The notes under the pieces were generated by a model. It was not told the origin of the DNA and searched no databases. It worked only from the letters and a program-made list of their open reading frames with translations. From positions 104,567 to 168,566 of the forward strand of contig NW_006281102.1 in the NCBI RefSeq assembly GCF_000203795.2: a stretch of DNA of 64,000 nt. The letters are read 5' to 3'. A program made the translations under genes and the position numbers. This stretch comes from Batrachochytrium dendrobatidis JAM81 (Eukaryota > Chytridiomycota > Chytridiomycetes > Rhizophydiales). Shown here in pieces: positions 38,123-50,900 of this stretch; the first letter of the stretch is position 1; every line of letters begins with the position of its first letter.

Positions 38123-39577
38123 CTAGGATATAACACGCACTACTGTAAGCGAACCAATATCGCGAGTGGTTCCAGAAACTTTATCAGACACCTGGATGCC
38201 AGTAATTTTTTGTAAGCCAATAGCCAAGGCAAAAAACTCCAGATCGACATCTACAGACGAAGCACCTTCCAGCTCATTCAGCTCAATGTTGTTGGGTCCT
38301 CGAAGTAACACGTTTGTCATTTTATTCTTGTATCCGTGAATCGACAACTTGAGACGTTCGCTCGGAACATGATTTGTGATGCGAATCTTGACAACAAAAG
38401 GTTGCTCGACACGGATGATACGAGGCTGTTCGACAACAAACACTTCAAATGGATTTACAGAAAGTATTTTTCGCGACAGTTGCGATGTTTGCAATCGACC
38501 GCTTTGTCCAAGAACAGTCCGCCAAGAGATATCTAGTTTTCCAAGTCCTGGAAGCATTCGTGTTGCAACATCATTGATGGATTTGGGAGTGAGCATATAT
38601 AAATATTGTCGAGTATCCTGTTGCCCAAGCAAGTCTCGTTCTTTAAATACAGACAATCCCTTTGAAGTCTGAGACGACTGTACATCTGTCTCTGTTTCTG
38701 ATTTAGTGGAAACGATATCGTTCTGGCCACTAGTTAGAGAAACACTTGAATCGCGAAACAGATTCAAATCTTGTACTAAAAAGGGATCATTTGGTTCAAA
38801 ATTCATGTATTCCAAATACATGAAAGAGGACGATACGTTTTGAACTTGTGCTTCGAGAAAGATACGGCCATCTTGCAAGGTATTGACTTTTGTTTTGACA
38901 GAGAGTGGATTGAGAACCTGGAATTTGTAAAACTTGCGAAAAAACTTTCGCTCTCGATCCATAGATGAAGCAGAAGATCCAATGACAGGAGCAGGAGTGT
39001 AATGCACAGAACATACTAGAATATGAATTCCTAATTCCTTGATGTCGTGGTGAATAACAAATTCAGCAGACTGACCCGGTAGCAAGGAACTGGCCAGCGA
39101 CTGTCGATTCTCGGCAGGACCAGACCCATGCAAAGTAGAGTAAGAGCCAGATATGCTGCCAAGAGCAAGCCGATCAACACCAGTAGACGAGGATGCAGAA
39201 GAAGAAGCAGAAGATAAAAGTGTATCAGCCAGAGTGATGCGCTGGGTCGATGTTTGCAACTCGGCCTTGAAGGTCAGATTGAGGACTGGAGTAAGACTCT
39301 CGTTGTTCACACAAAGATAGGATGAAAAGGTTTCTCCAAGATATATGTTTCCGAATGCAGGCGGAAGTGTCAGTAAACTGCCCAAACCTGCTATTCCAGC
39401 ATACATATCATCATCGACTTGCATGCTGGAGTCGCTGTGCTTAAGCGACTGGACAACCTCGGCAGCAGGCAGAGCCAAGTCCGTGTCTGTATAAAGTGGA
39501 TGTGTCTGTGCGTAACTGGGATGTGACAGTCGCATGACTTTGAGTGCCAGCAAATGAGGCTCTACAGCACCAGCCAT
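38123..39577 (-). CDS. TRAPPC13: trafficking protein particle complex subunit 13 (TRAPPC13, DUF974)
   Basis: An intronless frame of 484 residues. The family block HLLALKVMRLSHPSY opens the protein, followed by LPPAFGNIYLGETFSSYLCV (about 75-95) and VLNLTFKAELQTSTQR, the N-terminal immunoglobulin-like part of DUF974. A central KFQVLNPLSVKTKVN and the later FEPNDPFLVQDLN continue the beta-rich fold, and the C-terminal VVEQPRIIRVEQPFVVKIRI is a third beta domain. TRAPPC13 is a peripheral subunit of TRAPP III, acting with Rab GTPases in ER-Golgi traffic and autophagy. A Ser-rich loop (SSASSSASSST, near 125) is a lineage-specific insert. The 5' end lies about 190 bp from the 3' end of the HIR3-like gene, which reads in the same direction. 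A second membrane-tethering gene, RINT1, lies at the right end of the window without operon-like linkage. Confidence 0.9.
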   Translation of the reverse strand: MAGAVEPHLLALKVMRLSHPSYAQTHPLYTDTDLALPAAEVVQSLKHSDSSMQVDDDMYAGIAGLGSLLTLPPAFGNIYLGETFSSYLCVNNESLTPVLNLTFKAELQTSTQRITLADTLLSSASSSASSSTGVDRLALGSISGSYSTLHGSGPAENRQSLASSLLPGQSAEFVIHHDIKELGIHILVCSVHYTPAPVIGSSASSMDRERKFFRKFYKFQVLNPLSVKTKVNTLQDGRIFLEAQVQNVSSSFMYLEYMNFEPNDPFLVQDLNLFRDSSVSLTSGQNDIVSTKSETETDVQSSQTSKGLSVFKERDLLGQQDTRQYLYMLTPKSINDVATRMLPGLGKLDISWRTVLGQSGRLQTSQLSRKILSVNPFEVFVVEQPRIIRVEQPFVVKIRITNHVPSERLKLSIHGYKNKMTNVLLRGPNNIELNELEGASSVDVDLEFFALAIGLQKITGIQVSDKVSGTTRDIGSLTVVRVIS

Positions 39578-39769
39578 GATGTCCTGTCGAATGAATTGAT
39601 GTTTGAATCGATTGAAAGTGTCGAATTTATCTTGAATTTACTCATGCTGTCTGTGCAGATTCGATGGATTTCAAGCTTTAAATATTCGATTTAAAAAACT
39701 CGATTTTTATTTTCAATCAACGATGCTTGAATAGGTTCGATTGGAATTCTAGTCTTTGTAAATCTTGTT

Positions 39770-42700
39770 TCATGACTGTTTTGATACAATCAAGGCTCGT
39801 TGTAAGACAATGTTATGATTGACGGCCATATCGATCGCGTTGGTGGTTGAAATCGAATCCATTACATCCGCATTAAAGTCCCAGTTATCTGCTGAAACTT
39901 CCGCTGTAATCACTGGCCAGCATAACTTGGTGTATATTCCTATAATGACTTGTTCAAGTAGCGCTTCCGATACAGATGTGCCAGAAAGCTTATCCCGCTT
40001 TAGCTCCGCTGCAAAATGCAATCTCACTGCAGGCGACTCAATCTCTGCATTAAAATTAATAAACATATTCTGCTCTGCCTTTTCAACTATAGATCGAAAT
40101 TGTCCCTGTTGAACAAATTTACACATTCGAAATACTGTTTGACTGTCTGGAAGATCTGCTAGAGCCATCTAGAGTTGAAAATAACAGATTCATTAGTTTG
40201 ATTTAAAAACTAAATAGTTGCTAGAATAAAGTACTGACCTTGCAAAACGCTTGTCTAATCTCAATCAAAAGCTGATTCTGGTCCAGGCAGATATCATCAA
40301 TTTTGGATATTCGTCTGTACAGCTGTCTCAGTATCAATGTGTCAAACGTGGCTGCAGATAGTGTAATAAGAAACATTGCATATTTGTGAATGTATACAAA
40401 GAATTTGCCAGGTCTTGTGATTCAAATATATAGTTGATCGTATATACTGTAACGTTAATAGTGTATTTATATACAATGGATTGAATGTTGAATTAAATAA
40501 AACAGTCTAGTTGACTCGCTTGGCACATACCTCTCAAACTCGGTTTTCCAAATGGTCTTCATCGATATCGAGTTTGTGCGAAATTGAAATAACTGCAAAA
40601 GCTCCGTTTTGGCATTAGCAGGATTTTGGTAAACGTGAAAGTGGATCCATGCTTGCTGGAAATACGTTGTAAATTGTCACTGATCAAGTACATCTAGTCA
40701 TGATTGCAAAAGTATGAAATTCAACAAAATATTACCCGATAGACAGGCTTGTGGTGCCACTTTTTTTTATCAATTGTCTTGATAACACCCAGTGCAGCCA
40801 ATAGTGCATTAAATGGATCATCAATCACTTGATCATTATGAGTTTGAAAAATAGCTGCAAGTTGCGTATCTCCCATATTTACAAGACTGCTATATACTTT
40901 TAAAAAAATGCTGGAAATAAACTCGGCCTGTAGTAAAATCAATCAGTATTAAAACTCAACCAAACATCAACATTTGTGTAATACTTGCATTGATTTTTTT
41001 GGCAAAATATGTAACTGACAAAACATCAATAAGTTTAATGATTGGCTCTAATACACGATCCGAGTCTTTGGATCGCCCATCTGCTACACACAAGGATATT
41101 GCAGAAATGAGTGCATCAATGGCCTGTTACAATGTATTGGTAAAATTAGTAGCATGTAAAAACTAAACAACAGTGGCTGCAGAATAAAACAGTCTACAAC
41201 AAAATATCACCTTTGTTGCATTTCCAAGTTTTACATAAGCGGTGGCAATATTGTAAAATGATCGCCAATCGGACGAATCCAAGGTTAGTGCTTTTTTTAA
41301 ACTAAATATAGATACACCCAACAAATGTAGTCGTTGGACTGTATAATTTTCAGCATTCTTTTCTTCAGGAAGACGAGTGTTTAAAATCGCACAACCAGTC
41401 GGAGATAATATATTAAGCGATCTTGCTTTCCACAACTTTTTGACTCGATATAAATCAGGTTGTAGTGCAATGCCATGCATTGGCTTGGATACAATTGAAA
41501 ACGCAAGGTAGCCTAAACATTTCCACAAAGCCAGTTGAAGGTCAACAGGAGGTAGTTTGCTTTTCCCAGAAAATTGAACAAGCTTGCATGCCCGCATTAA
41601 ACTATTAAATGCCCGCTGTTTTAAAATACAGTAATATTGCTCAGTAACCCTAAAGACAATTGTGCACATGTGATTGAATTACTAAAATAATTTGTCATGC
41701 TGAAACGTACTCGTTGATGTTGAGAAATTATGGTTTTGCTTTCAACAATTTTAACCGCACTCCAACTCAAAAGCTCGTCAGCCAAGGCACTCTGACATTG
41801 GCCAAGAATGATCCATGAATTTGTATCTTCTGGAAGTATTGACAAGTGTTTCTGGATTGGCATCGAATAATAAAGCATATGAATAAGCACCATTTTTAAA
41901 TCAAACCATCTCACAGGTAGAATCAATACCCAGTTGCAAATGAATAAATACCAGAAAAAATGATATTGCAAATTCCAATTCATCACACGCCTCTTGACCT
42001 TTAAGTGAGCTTGCCGATCTTGCATTGTATTGTGCCCAAACAATGGCACCTCCAATATAATTTAAAGCCCGGTGTACATCTATCATCACAGCAGGTAAGC
42101 AAAGTCACATACTAAATAATAGGCAGTACTTTTAGTGTCAACATGTACCTGAAAGTGTGTTGGATGAATTCAGTGAAAGCGCGCTAAATAGTTGTCGTTT
42201 TGATGGCATGATCATGGATGAATCAATGTGACTTTCTAGATACATGCTAATGTACCTTTTGTTGTGCTCTATTTGCTCTTGAATCAGTTGATTGGAAAAA
42301 AATATTGGCATAAAATGCATGTTAGTAACAACCTAATCAGTTTGACTCGTGCTGAAAACGGTACATACTGTTTCGTATAGGAATACTTTCTAGTACACCA
42401 GCGACCTGCTCAAACCAAACACGCATATCATTTGTAATGGCCCGATGTATCCCTTTTGATAGTTTGTCTAAAATATATGGTGAAAAAAGCCTAAACATCT
42501 CTATGGCTGGCTGTTCACTAAATGGTAATATGGGCGACTCGTGTTCATATAGTGTTTGACGATCCAGTTTGATTGTGACATTGTATAAACATGCGTAGCA
42601 CTGGTTGATATGCGTGGAATATACAGCATATTCAAATTTTGAAAGGATATTTATCATATACTTGAGATACACGCCTATTCTCAAAATTAGTGAGTAGCCA

Positions 42701-45700
42701 GTATATTAAAAACCATCATGTTTGGCAAATAACCAATAGGAAATACAAGGACAAACACAATTTTTACCTTGATATGAAGCACATATGAGTATTTCTGCAA
42801 GCTGATTATGGATCCAGCTCATCATTTTGACAATATTACTTTGAAAATGGTCACGAGGGTTTGTACATTGACTATCAGAAGAAATACTACTGTCATTATC
42901 GCTGTCAATAGTTTCTTTGTCGTTACTGATACTAGCTACTTGCATATCACTAGTTGAAGGCTTGGATCTGTCAGATTCACGCATACTATTGCATGTGTCA
43001 TTGGATTCCGTACTGGGTTCAGCTAGTGGCGGATGTTCAGGAAAAAATGCACCCCATTCAGCAGTATTATAAAATATATGTTTTTGAAGTTGGATTTGGC
43101 TTAGAAAAAACACCCAACTCCAGCTCACAATTCCTCCAACCCAATCACGAGCATCTCCTCCTCGCTTCAATAGTCCAGATCCGGCATCATCCTCTGAAAC
43201 GGCCACCATAAGAAGCCACGACACTCTTGCCATTAGTTCTGAAAGAGGAGCAACACTGTTTGACAATGCAATAATCTGAACTACTCTGTCTTTTGAAAGA
43301 TGAGGCTGCTCAACAATGGCATCCACTATTGAAGATCCCAAATAGTTACAATCAATTAATATATACATAACTTGAAAAAAACCAGCTGAAAATAATCAAA
43401 AGCTTGGCATGTTCAGATCTAATGAAACATGGACACACCTGTATTTTGCACTAGCATTGACAATGATTCAAGTGTTTTGAGAACCTAGAATTGAAAATAA
43501 TTAAAAAAAAGGCAACTCAAAATATTGTACAAGTAAAAAATACCTTTGTAGTAATCAGCTCATTTGCCTCATCAGATGATATTACTGCAAGAATATATCC
43601 ATGAAGAAGTTCAGGAAGTATATTAAATAGTAGTTGTGATTCATCCGAGCCAACAATTGACTAATTCGTGTGAATCCAAAGTTATCAGAAAGATCAAGTA
43701 TAACATGAGCAAGATTAGTCCAATAGTATGTCATCATCAACGTAAAAAACTCATTGTATCAAACGTTTAACAGTGCAGACAAGTTGAAATTACCTTTTGC
43801 AAAGCCTCAAGGCATTCAAGTTGGCTCCATGGTGCTGCCTTTGAAGAAATCAGTTTACGTGCAGCTTCACATACTGATTGAGGGATCTTGGGAATAGTTT
43901 GTATCACGTATGAAAAATTTGGAAAAAGAATAGAAAGTAATATCTCAATGACTTGGCTGTGACGATCTTCTTTAAAATGCTCCTTTACACTTTCAAAAAG
44001 TTTGAACGCTTCAATAAAATCCATTAAAGACTGAAAAATCAATGGAGAAATTTGTCGAATGGATCCCCTGTTTATAAACCAACATATTAGTACATGTGAA
44101 TATAATGCATGTATACAGACGTTGGCTTACCTATTTGACAATCGAACAGTTGCAGTGCCTCGTTCAGCCTCAATCTTGTTGAATATGGACATCATTAGTT
44201 CCTCGTGAAGCTTGAGTGCAAAATCAGAAAATAACTCGCATTGTGTTGCATATATATATCGAGTTTTTAGCCACAGCACACTAATAAAGTAAAAAATGAG
44301 TTATATCTTGAAAAAAACAGTATTTCTATACATTTGTATCACGACTAAAAACATTGCTACTTACCGTATAGAAATGTCTAAACTGACATCACATGTATGC
44401 TGCGTGATCGTATCAATGGCTCCAATTAAACGAGAAAAAATTCCAGAAAGAGTTGTTTCCAAAAGAGAATTATCCATTCCAAAAAAGCCCTTTGTAAAAG
44501 AGTTGCTGGACAATAACACCAGATTCGTTTCAAACGAATCCACCAGTGCTTCTGCCAATAGAATATAAAAAAGCAAAGATTCTGTCGCGTTATTTGCTAG
44601 ATTCTCTCTGAATCTAATCAAATCGCAAGTTGAAAACCCTAATCGCTCAAGAGTTATCAGCATCTTGATGATAAGAGTTGAAAATTCCAATGACCACGCA
44701 TCATCCTTTATAAATGATTGCTCCACAGTATGCAGTCCCATTACCGAATCGATAATGTATCTTGAAACAATGGATTGAATTGTCATGCTGCTATCAAGTG
44801 ACGCAATAAAGTGTGGTACCAAATTTGGATTAGAAAACTGTGTTGATGACTCTGGAACAGAATCATCCATTGTTGAAGCTAAAACGGATAAAAGTGAAGG
44901 CAAAACTGGCTCCGAGCTTATATAAAAATTAGCAAAACAGCGTAAATAAACAATCATTTGAAATGAAGATAAACATACATGTTTTCAGCCTTTTTCTTGC
45001 CCATAGAAAGACAGGACTGAAAAAGTCTTTGTTTGATGGTGGGAAGTATAACACTAAACTGGGTTTTAAGATCATTGTCTATCAAACACGTTTCCGTATC
45101 AAGTCGTACGCCCTTTGGAAGAAGTTTTATAAACGAATCTAGATCACATAATCGAAGACCTTTTGCGCTAATGGTTTCCTCAGCAACCTTTTGACGAACA
45201 CGTCCTGAAGTGCTAGAATAATACAAGGACCAAAAGATTAAATATAAATTATATTTAAATGACAAATCGACAAGTAAAACAATTCCACTTACCGAGTGTT
45301 TTCCTGATATAATCGTTTTGTTGAAGTACAGCCTGTGGTAGCGGTATTATTTATTTCATCAATACCTGGCTCACGCAAAGCATTTTCCAAAACTTTTTCC
45401 GTTTTTTCGTCCATGACCAAAACATTACTTGCAAGTCCGATCTTGCAAGATAATGTAAGTGGTGCGGAAAAGTCAAAATTTTCCAAACAAACATCATCCT
45501 TCAATTCTGGTGATTCCGAATCGCTAATCATTGATAGATTTAGCATATTATTAGAGTTTGTAAACTATATCGACAACTCGTCTAAATTAGAAAATTGCAA
45601 CTCAGCAAAAATACCCTATATAGCGTAACAGTATCCCTAAAAAAGCTGATCCGAATTCATGCCACAAAATATCTGAACGAAAAACTAACACACCAGAGGT

Positions 45701-46960
45701 TTGTTTGACATCGAAACGACCTACAGCACAATTTCGATAAACAGTGAAAAGTATAATGGTTGATTAAAACTAGAGTCGCTTCAAGACTACTTGTACTTTA
45801 TATAAAACCAGATACAACCTGAGGAGATAGGTCTATTTCGAATATGCCTTTTAAAGTCCGACTTTGATCGAGCTAAATTTAGTTTGAAAAGAGCATCCAA
45901 ATCTGATACAGAGTCTAGCCGACTAAATTTATTTTGCAAGATTTGTTAAAAATTTGATAGATTTATCAAAGAAAAATGCAAATGAATCAAGCAAATTAAA
46001 TCAACCGTACATACCTAATTAAAGAAGAACATTCTAGTTTTTCAAGCAGGATTGCATCGTAAATCATACGAGCATTCGAATTTTTGGGATCAATCTTTAA
46101 AAGCTGGAAAATGACACTTTCACATTCTCTATGCTCTGCAAGATCAAAGAGAATCTGTTTAATGTGTAGCCAGATTGCAAGAGTTTAATACTTTACCAAT
46201 TTGAATTGTGGCATCGACAAGAATTCGCAAATACGCCTACCTCTGCTAGCATAGAAAGAGAAAACAGTTTTTGCGTAACTGTGGATGCGTGGGTAATGCA
46301 GCGTTGAAGGCAAGAATATACAACTTCAAAGTCGGATAGTTTATGGGAAATCGTGGCGAGTGCAAAATTGCATTCAAAATCTGATGTATCGATATCGAGA
46401 GCCTACTTGATAATATAATTAGCAAATATTGACCAGATTAAAATACTTCCGGCCATAGAATAAACCGTGCTGTCGTACCTGGCGCAAATGTGAAGCTGCT
46501 CTATCATCCAGATGCGATACCTGACCCAATTTTATAAGAACAAACGCATAGTTTTTGTGAACAGAAAACTGTAGTGCATGAATTGGAGATCCTTGAATAT
46601 CAGTTACAAGAGTCAATGAATCCTGTATGATTGGCAATCGCAAAAGTGATTCATACACACTGCATGCAGCAGCCAGATCCAGCTTTCTCTGAAATTCCAG
46701 TCCTTGTAAGTATTGAGTTAAAGCAGCTTCTATCTGAAGTTCTTTTGAAATAAGTACATCTTTTGCAATGCTTTTTGGGTTAGAGTTTAGCGTAGTAAAC
46801 TAAAACATTAACAAGTATACGTTGATTAGCGTTGCAAACTAAGACTGATTCTACCACAATCTACGGTGTCTAAACTAAAATGAAATAAACACCACTCATT
46901 ATCACTCGACAGGATGCGTGTGAATGCAAGCGAGATAAACAGCTGTGAATTCTATACCAT
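39770..46960 (-). CDS. HIR3: HIR complex subunit, HIR3/CABIN1-type TPR protein
   Basis: A large many-exon gene. The HIR/HIRA complex deposits H3-H4 outside S phase and represses histone genes; HIR3/CABIN1 is its TPR scaffold. The N-terminal part reads FTTLNSNPKSIAKD, then KELQIEAALTQYLQGLEFQR, like the ALN/ELQIEEA start of yeast Hir3, followed by TPR-like helices (46.0-46.75 kb). A basic TSGRVRQKVAEE and DSFIKLLPKGVRL (45.0-45.3 kb) sit where CABIN1 has its SARVR and FLP blocks. A cysteine block, QCYACLYNVTIK, with MFRLFSPYILD after it (42.3-42.6 kb) is the most telling match. Further TPR-like helices run to 41 kb, and the last exon ends at 39770. The exon chain between 45.5 and 46.0 kb is not fully resolved. 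The start ATG is uncertain: 46958-46960 would make a one-codon first exon. Confidence 0.65.
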
Positions 46961-47194
46961 TTTCTAACTTGAATTGATGGTCAAGTGCAAGATCGGCTTT
47001 GACCAACAATTTGACATTTGTCACGTGCAGTGTAAATGGATTGAAATCGATTTGTATTTGCAAGCTGTTCAACTGCAATCTTCACATCAGCAAGACGTTG
47101 CGCTGCTGTTTATATTCGGTCGGTTTAGTGTTGCACAACAGCCAAATTTGAGACTCTTTTAAACCAATAAATAAACAGTTTTTTCATTCAGCAC

Positions 47195-47695
47195 ATGTCG
47201 ACTGGTCTTGAGCCTTTGTCAAACCAACCCAGGAGCATAAATGTTGCATCTCGACACTCTGTTGTATCGCCTTATTATTCTCCAGATGGGTTCCCAGTGA
47301 CTTCTGGTGATTATGAACAGCGGATCAAGGATAGACTGAAGGCTGCAACTGAGTCAATGCCTCCTTGGATTCGATGGTTTACACAAAAGAAACGTGATCG
47401 ATCTCGAGGTTTATCTATTTTAACCATGGCCACAACATTGGTAGTTGGCTCTGCATTGATTGTTTACTTTGCCAATGTTGCAGTAGTTCGTGAAAAGGTA
47501 ACACTTTGAATTCATACTGTTGATATTATTTGTTTAAATTCATGTAATACTAGGCTTGGAACGAAAGCGCTAATCTGTTAAATTTCGTTCATTTAAACAA
47601 AATAGGAATCCAAAATAATCAAACTACTAGAAGAGCGTCAGTTGCTACGGCATAAAAAAGAAGAGCTACTAAAATTGTCGCATCCATCTGCTTAG
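47195..47695 (+). CDS. small single-pass membrane protein
   Basis: Two exons (47195-47497 and 47606-47695, GT-AG, phase 0) give 130 residues. A polar, Tyr/Pro-containing N-terminus (1-70, with DYEQRIKDRLKAATESMPPW) is followed by basic KKRDRSRG. Then comes one hydrophobic helix (LSILTMATTLVVGSALIVYF, about 74-94) and a short charged coiled coil (KIIKLLEERQLLRHKKEELL) at the C-terminus. There is no signal peptide. The layout resembles small organelle-membrane assembly factors, but I recognise no family and the location is unknown. Its 5' end faces the 5' end of the HIR3-like gene, with about 235 bp between the proposed starts. Its 3' end converges on the myosin gene (275 bp apart). Confidence 0.65.
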
Positions 47696-47970
47696 CCAAA
47701 CTAGCTTTGCAGTCTTTGTCCAATATCCAGACCATGAGATGAGCGATCAATCTTTCCCTTTATTTTCTCTACTTCCTTTTCGAATCTAGATATCACATTT
47801 AATGACAAATTAGCAGTGTCCATCATATATAAAATAATCATTTTCAAAAGCTTAATTGTGTATTAATGGGTATTGTGGGCTAATAGCTTGTGATGGCTTG
47901 GGATATTGGGGTTTCAAATGCATTCTGGCAATGCGTTGCTCTTTTTGTTGATTTAAAACAAGCCCAAAAC

Positions 47971-50900
47971 TTACTTGATAGAGCGTTCGCGAAAATCAGC
48001 AGCTTCTCTTTCGGCACGGCGCTTAGCCAGTTGTAAATTGCTCTCGGAAGTCTCCTATAAACATGCATTTAAAAATACAATGGCATCGATCCATTTGCAA
48101 ATATGCAAGACAAATATCAATTCAAATATAAAGCATGAGTGATACACCATTTGAATTAAACCGCAAACAATCCAAATATAAAATACTAACCAGTTCCTCA
48201 ATCTGAGTACGCATTTTCTTGAGTTTCTGCTCAAGCTTCTCGCATTCTTCATCTGATCTGGCCTTTTGCTTGTCCTTTTCAGCCAGTTGGAACTGAAGCT
48301 CTCGAACAATACGCTCTGCTTTGCGAGAGTTTTTGACCGCTTCGCTTTTTTCGCGCTGCTCTGTATCCAGTTGAGCTGACAGTTCATCTACGCGTGCATC
48401 CAGTCGACGTGCAGTGGTAGAATCTCGAGAGAGAGCAACTGTTTCTAAATCAAATAGACGAGAGTTTACTTCTTTGAGAGTCTTTTCAAGTGTAAGCTTG
48501 GCCTTTTCAAGCTCAATATTGACATCACGTTCCTTGGTCAGATCTGCTTGCATTGCCTGCGCATGCGCCTCTGCTCTGCGTGCTCGTTCGTCTGCAGTCC
48601 GGGCCTTTTCTTGATTTTCATCAAGCATATCTCGAAGTTCGGTCGTTTGCTGGTCAAGTTGGAAGACAGATCGTTGCATATCAGCCCTAGCTCGGTTAGT
48701 GCTACTGTATTCACGATCAAGCTCTTCGAGACGTAATTCCATACCACGCTTTGCCTTGTCCAGTTGCATCTTTTGTAGTTCGCTTTCTTCAAGATTGGCA
48801 CGCATTTCCTTCAGCTGAACAGTCAGAGACGATATCTGTACACGACTCTCTTCTTCGATACGAACTGCATCAGCATGGGCTCGAGTCAGATCTTCTACAC
48901 GTGCGTCTAGCTTCTCTTTTTCTTTTTTCCAAACATTTGATCCACGAAGCTCGCCATCAAGACGCAAAGTCATGGTTTCAATTTCCATTTCAAGATCACG
49001 CACACTTTCCTTGAGTTGAATAGAGGCTGATTTTTCAGCATCCAAATCAGTAGAAAGCTGCTTAATCTCCTTTTGGTATTTTTTACGAGCCATATCCTCC
49101 AAACTCTCGCGCTCAGAGGTGTCCAACTTGTGACGTTCAGATATTTGAACAAGCTCCTCCTGAATTCTGCGTTTAGCAATCTGGAGATCTGCCAGTTCAT
49201 GCGAGCTGTCTTCAATTGTTCCTTGCAAGTCAATCATTTGTCCTTCAATATTCTTTACACGCTCCTCGGCATCTCGGCGATTTTGAACTGCAGTATTCAA
49301 CGACTCTTCCAATTCCTTGGCCTGTGCCCTGTAAGAAGTCTCTGCTTTTTCTGCTTTTATACGACCAAGCTCGGCTGCCTCCAGTTTTTCAAGTGCCTGA
49401 TCGGCTTTTGCGCGGAACAGTAAAACAGTATCTGAAAGATCATTTGATTTGGTAATCTCTGCTTCAAGTCGAAGCTGTACTTCTTTAAGCTCAGATGCAA
49501 GTCGGCGGCGCGTAGTACTTTCTTCACCCTTTGCCAAGATTTCAATATCTAATTGTCGTCTGATATCATCCACATCGGCTTGCAATTGACGCCTGACTTT
49601 TTCAGATGCTGCTAGTGAAGCAACAGCATCTTCAGTTTCTTGAGTAGCCAATCGCTGAGAAGCTAATAGTGCACGACGAGATTCTTCCAGCTTTGAAATT
49701 TTTTCCTCGTAATCAAGGTATGCAGCACTATGCAGTTGTCCTGGACTAGTGGCTCCTGTAGCTTTTGTTGCTTCCCATACTGTACGCTCCTCTTCAGCAT
49801 CAGCCAAGGCCTCTTGAAGTCGTTGATTTTCAATCAAAAGTCGCTTTTTTGTTTCTGCAAGAGCATGCTTGCTATCTTCACCACTGTTCAGCTCATGGTC
49901 GTATTCATCCACCTTTTTCTCAAGCTGCTTTTTGGTACGTTCTAAAGTATCTACCTGCGCTTCAAGTCGCTCAATATCAGATTGGAGAGAATTGGCCTTT
50001 TTTTCATGTCGCTGACTAAGTTCCTCAAAGTTTCGGCGGTTTCGCTCCTCTTCTTCAAGACGTGTTTGCAGATCACGCAACACGACTTCGTTTTTAGTCT
50101 TGAACTTTTGAAGATCAGATTGACCCTTTGCTGAGTTTTCGGCACGCGAGTTCAATTCTTCAACTTGATCTTCTAGCCGTTTCTTGGTCTTGGCAAGCTC
50201 ATTTCTTTGCTTAACCGAATCGTCAAACTGCTCTCCAATATCATTGATCTCTTTCATAAGCGCACGGCGAGTCTCATCAATCTGAACGTCTTTTTGCTGA
50301 ATGTCATTTTCAGCCCGCTTGCGATATTCAGAAAATTGAATTTCAAGTTGGGCTTTACTTTCCTCGGCTCTCTTACGGTTAGATTCTTCATCCTCGCATT
50401 GCAAGCTTAGTTCCTCAATCTTTGACTCGAGGCGGCGCTTAGTTTTTTCCAATTCATGCATGTTTTTTCCACCATCTCCAATTTCATCAATCAAACTCTT
50501 CAATTCGTTTTCAAGATCACCTTTGCTTTTTTGAATAGCGGCAACTAAATTGGTCTTTTCATCAACAGTGAGCTGAAGTGAATCAATTGTGCTCTGAAGT
50601 TTTCTAGTGTTTGATTCAGCCAAATCACGCTGACGACGCTCGCTCTCCAAATTGAGATTCGCAGTGCTGAGTTGAGATTCCACCTGCTTTAACAATCGCT
50701 CAGCATTGCGTGCAGTATTGTGCTCGCGATCAATTTCAAGCTTAAGATCTTCAATCTCTGCATTCAAACGTGATCGAGTTTTTTCCAGATTACTATTGTT
50801 TCTATCATTGTCCTCGAGTTTTTGCTGAAGCTCCACAAGATCCTTGTCTAGTTTGCGCTTGGCTTCTTCAAGCTCTGCGGTACGGGTGGAAACATCTTTA

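Noticed and set aside
45550..46020. Splitting the HIR3-like region into two genes at the unresolved junction
   Set aside because: The N-terminal TPR part and the part after 45.5 kb fall in the same order as the CABIN1/Hir3 blocks (TPR, basic SARVR-like block, FLP-like block, cysteine block), so one gene is simpler. RNA evidence could overturn this.
47195..47695. PET117-type cytochrome oxidase assembly factor
   Set aside because: Only the general layout (one helix and a charged tail) agrees; the conserved residues of that family are not visible, and the N-terminus is much longer.
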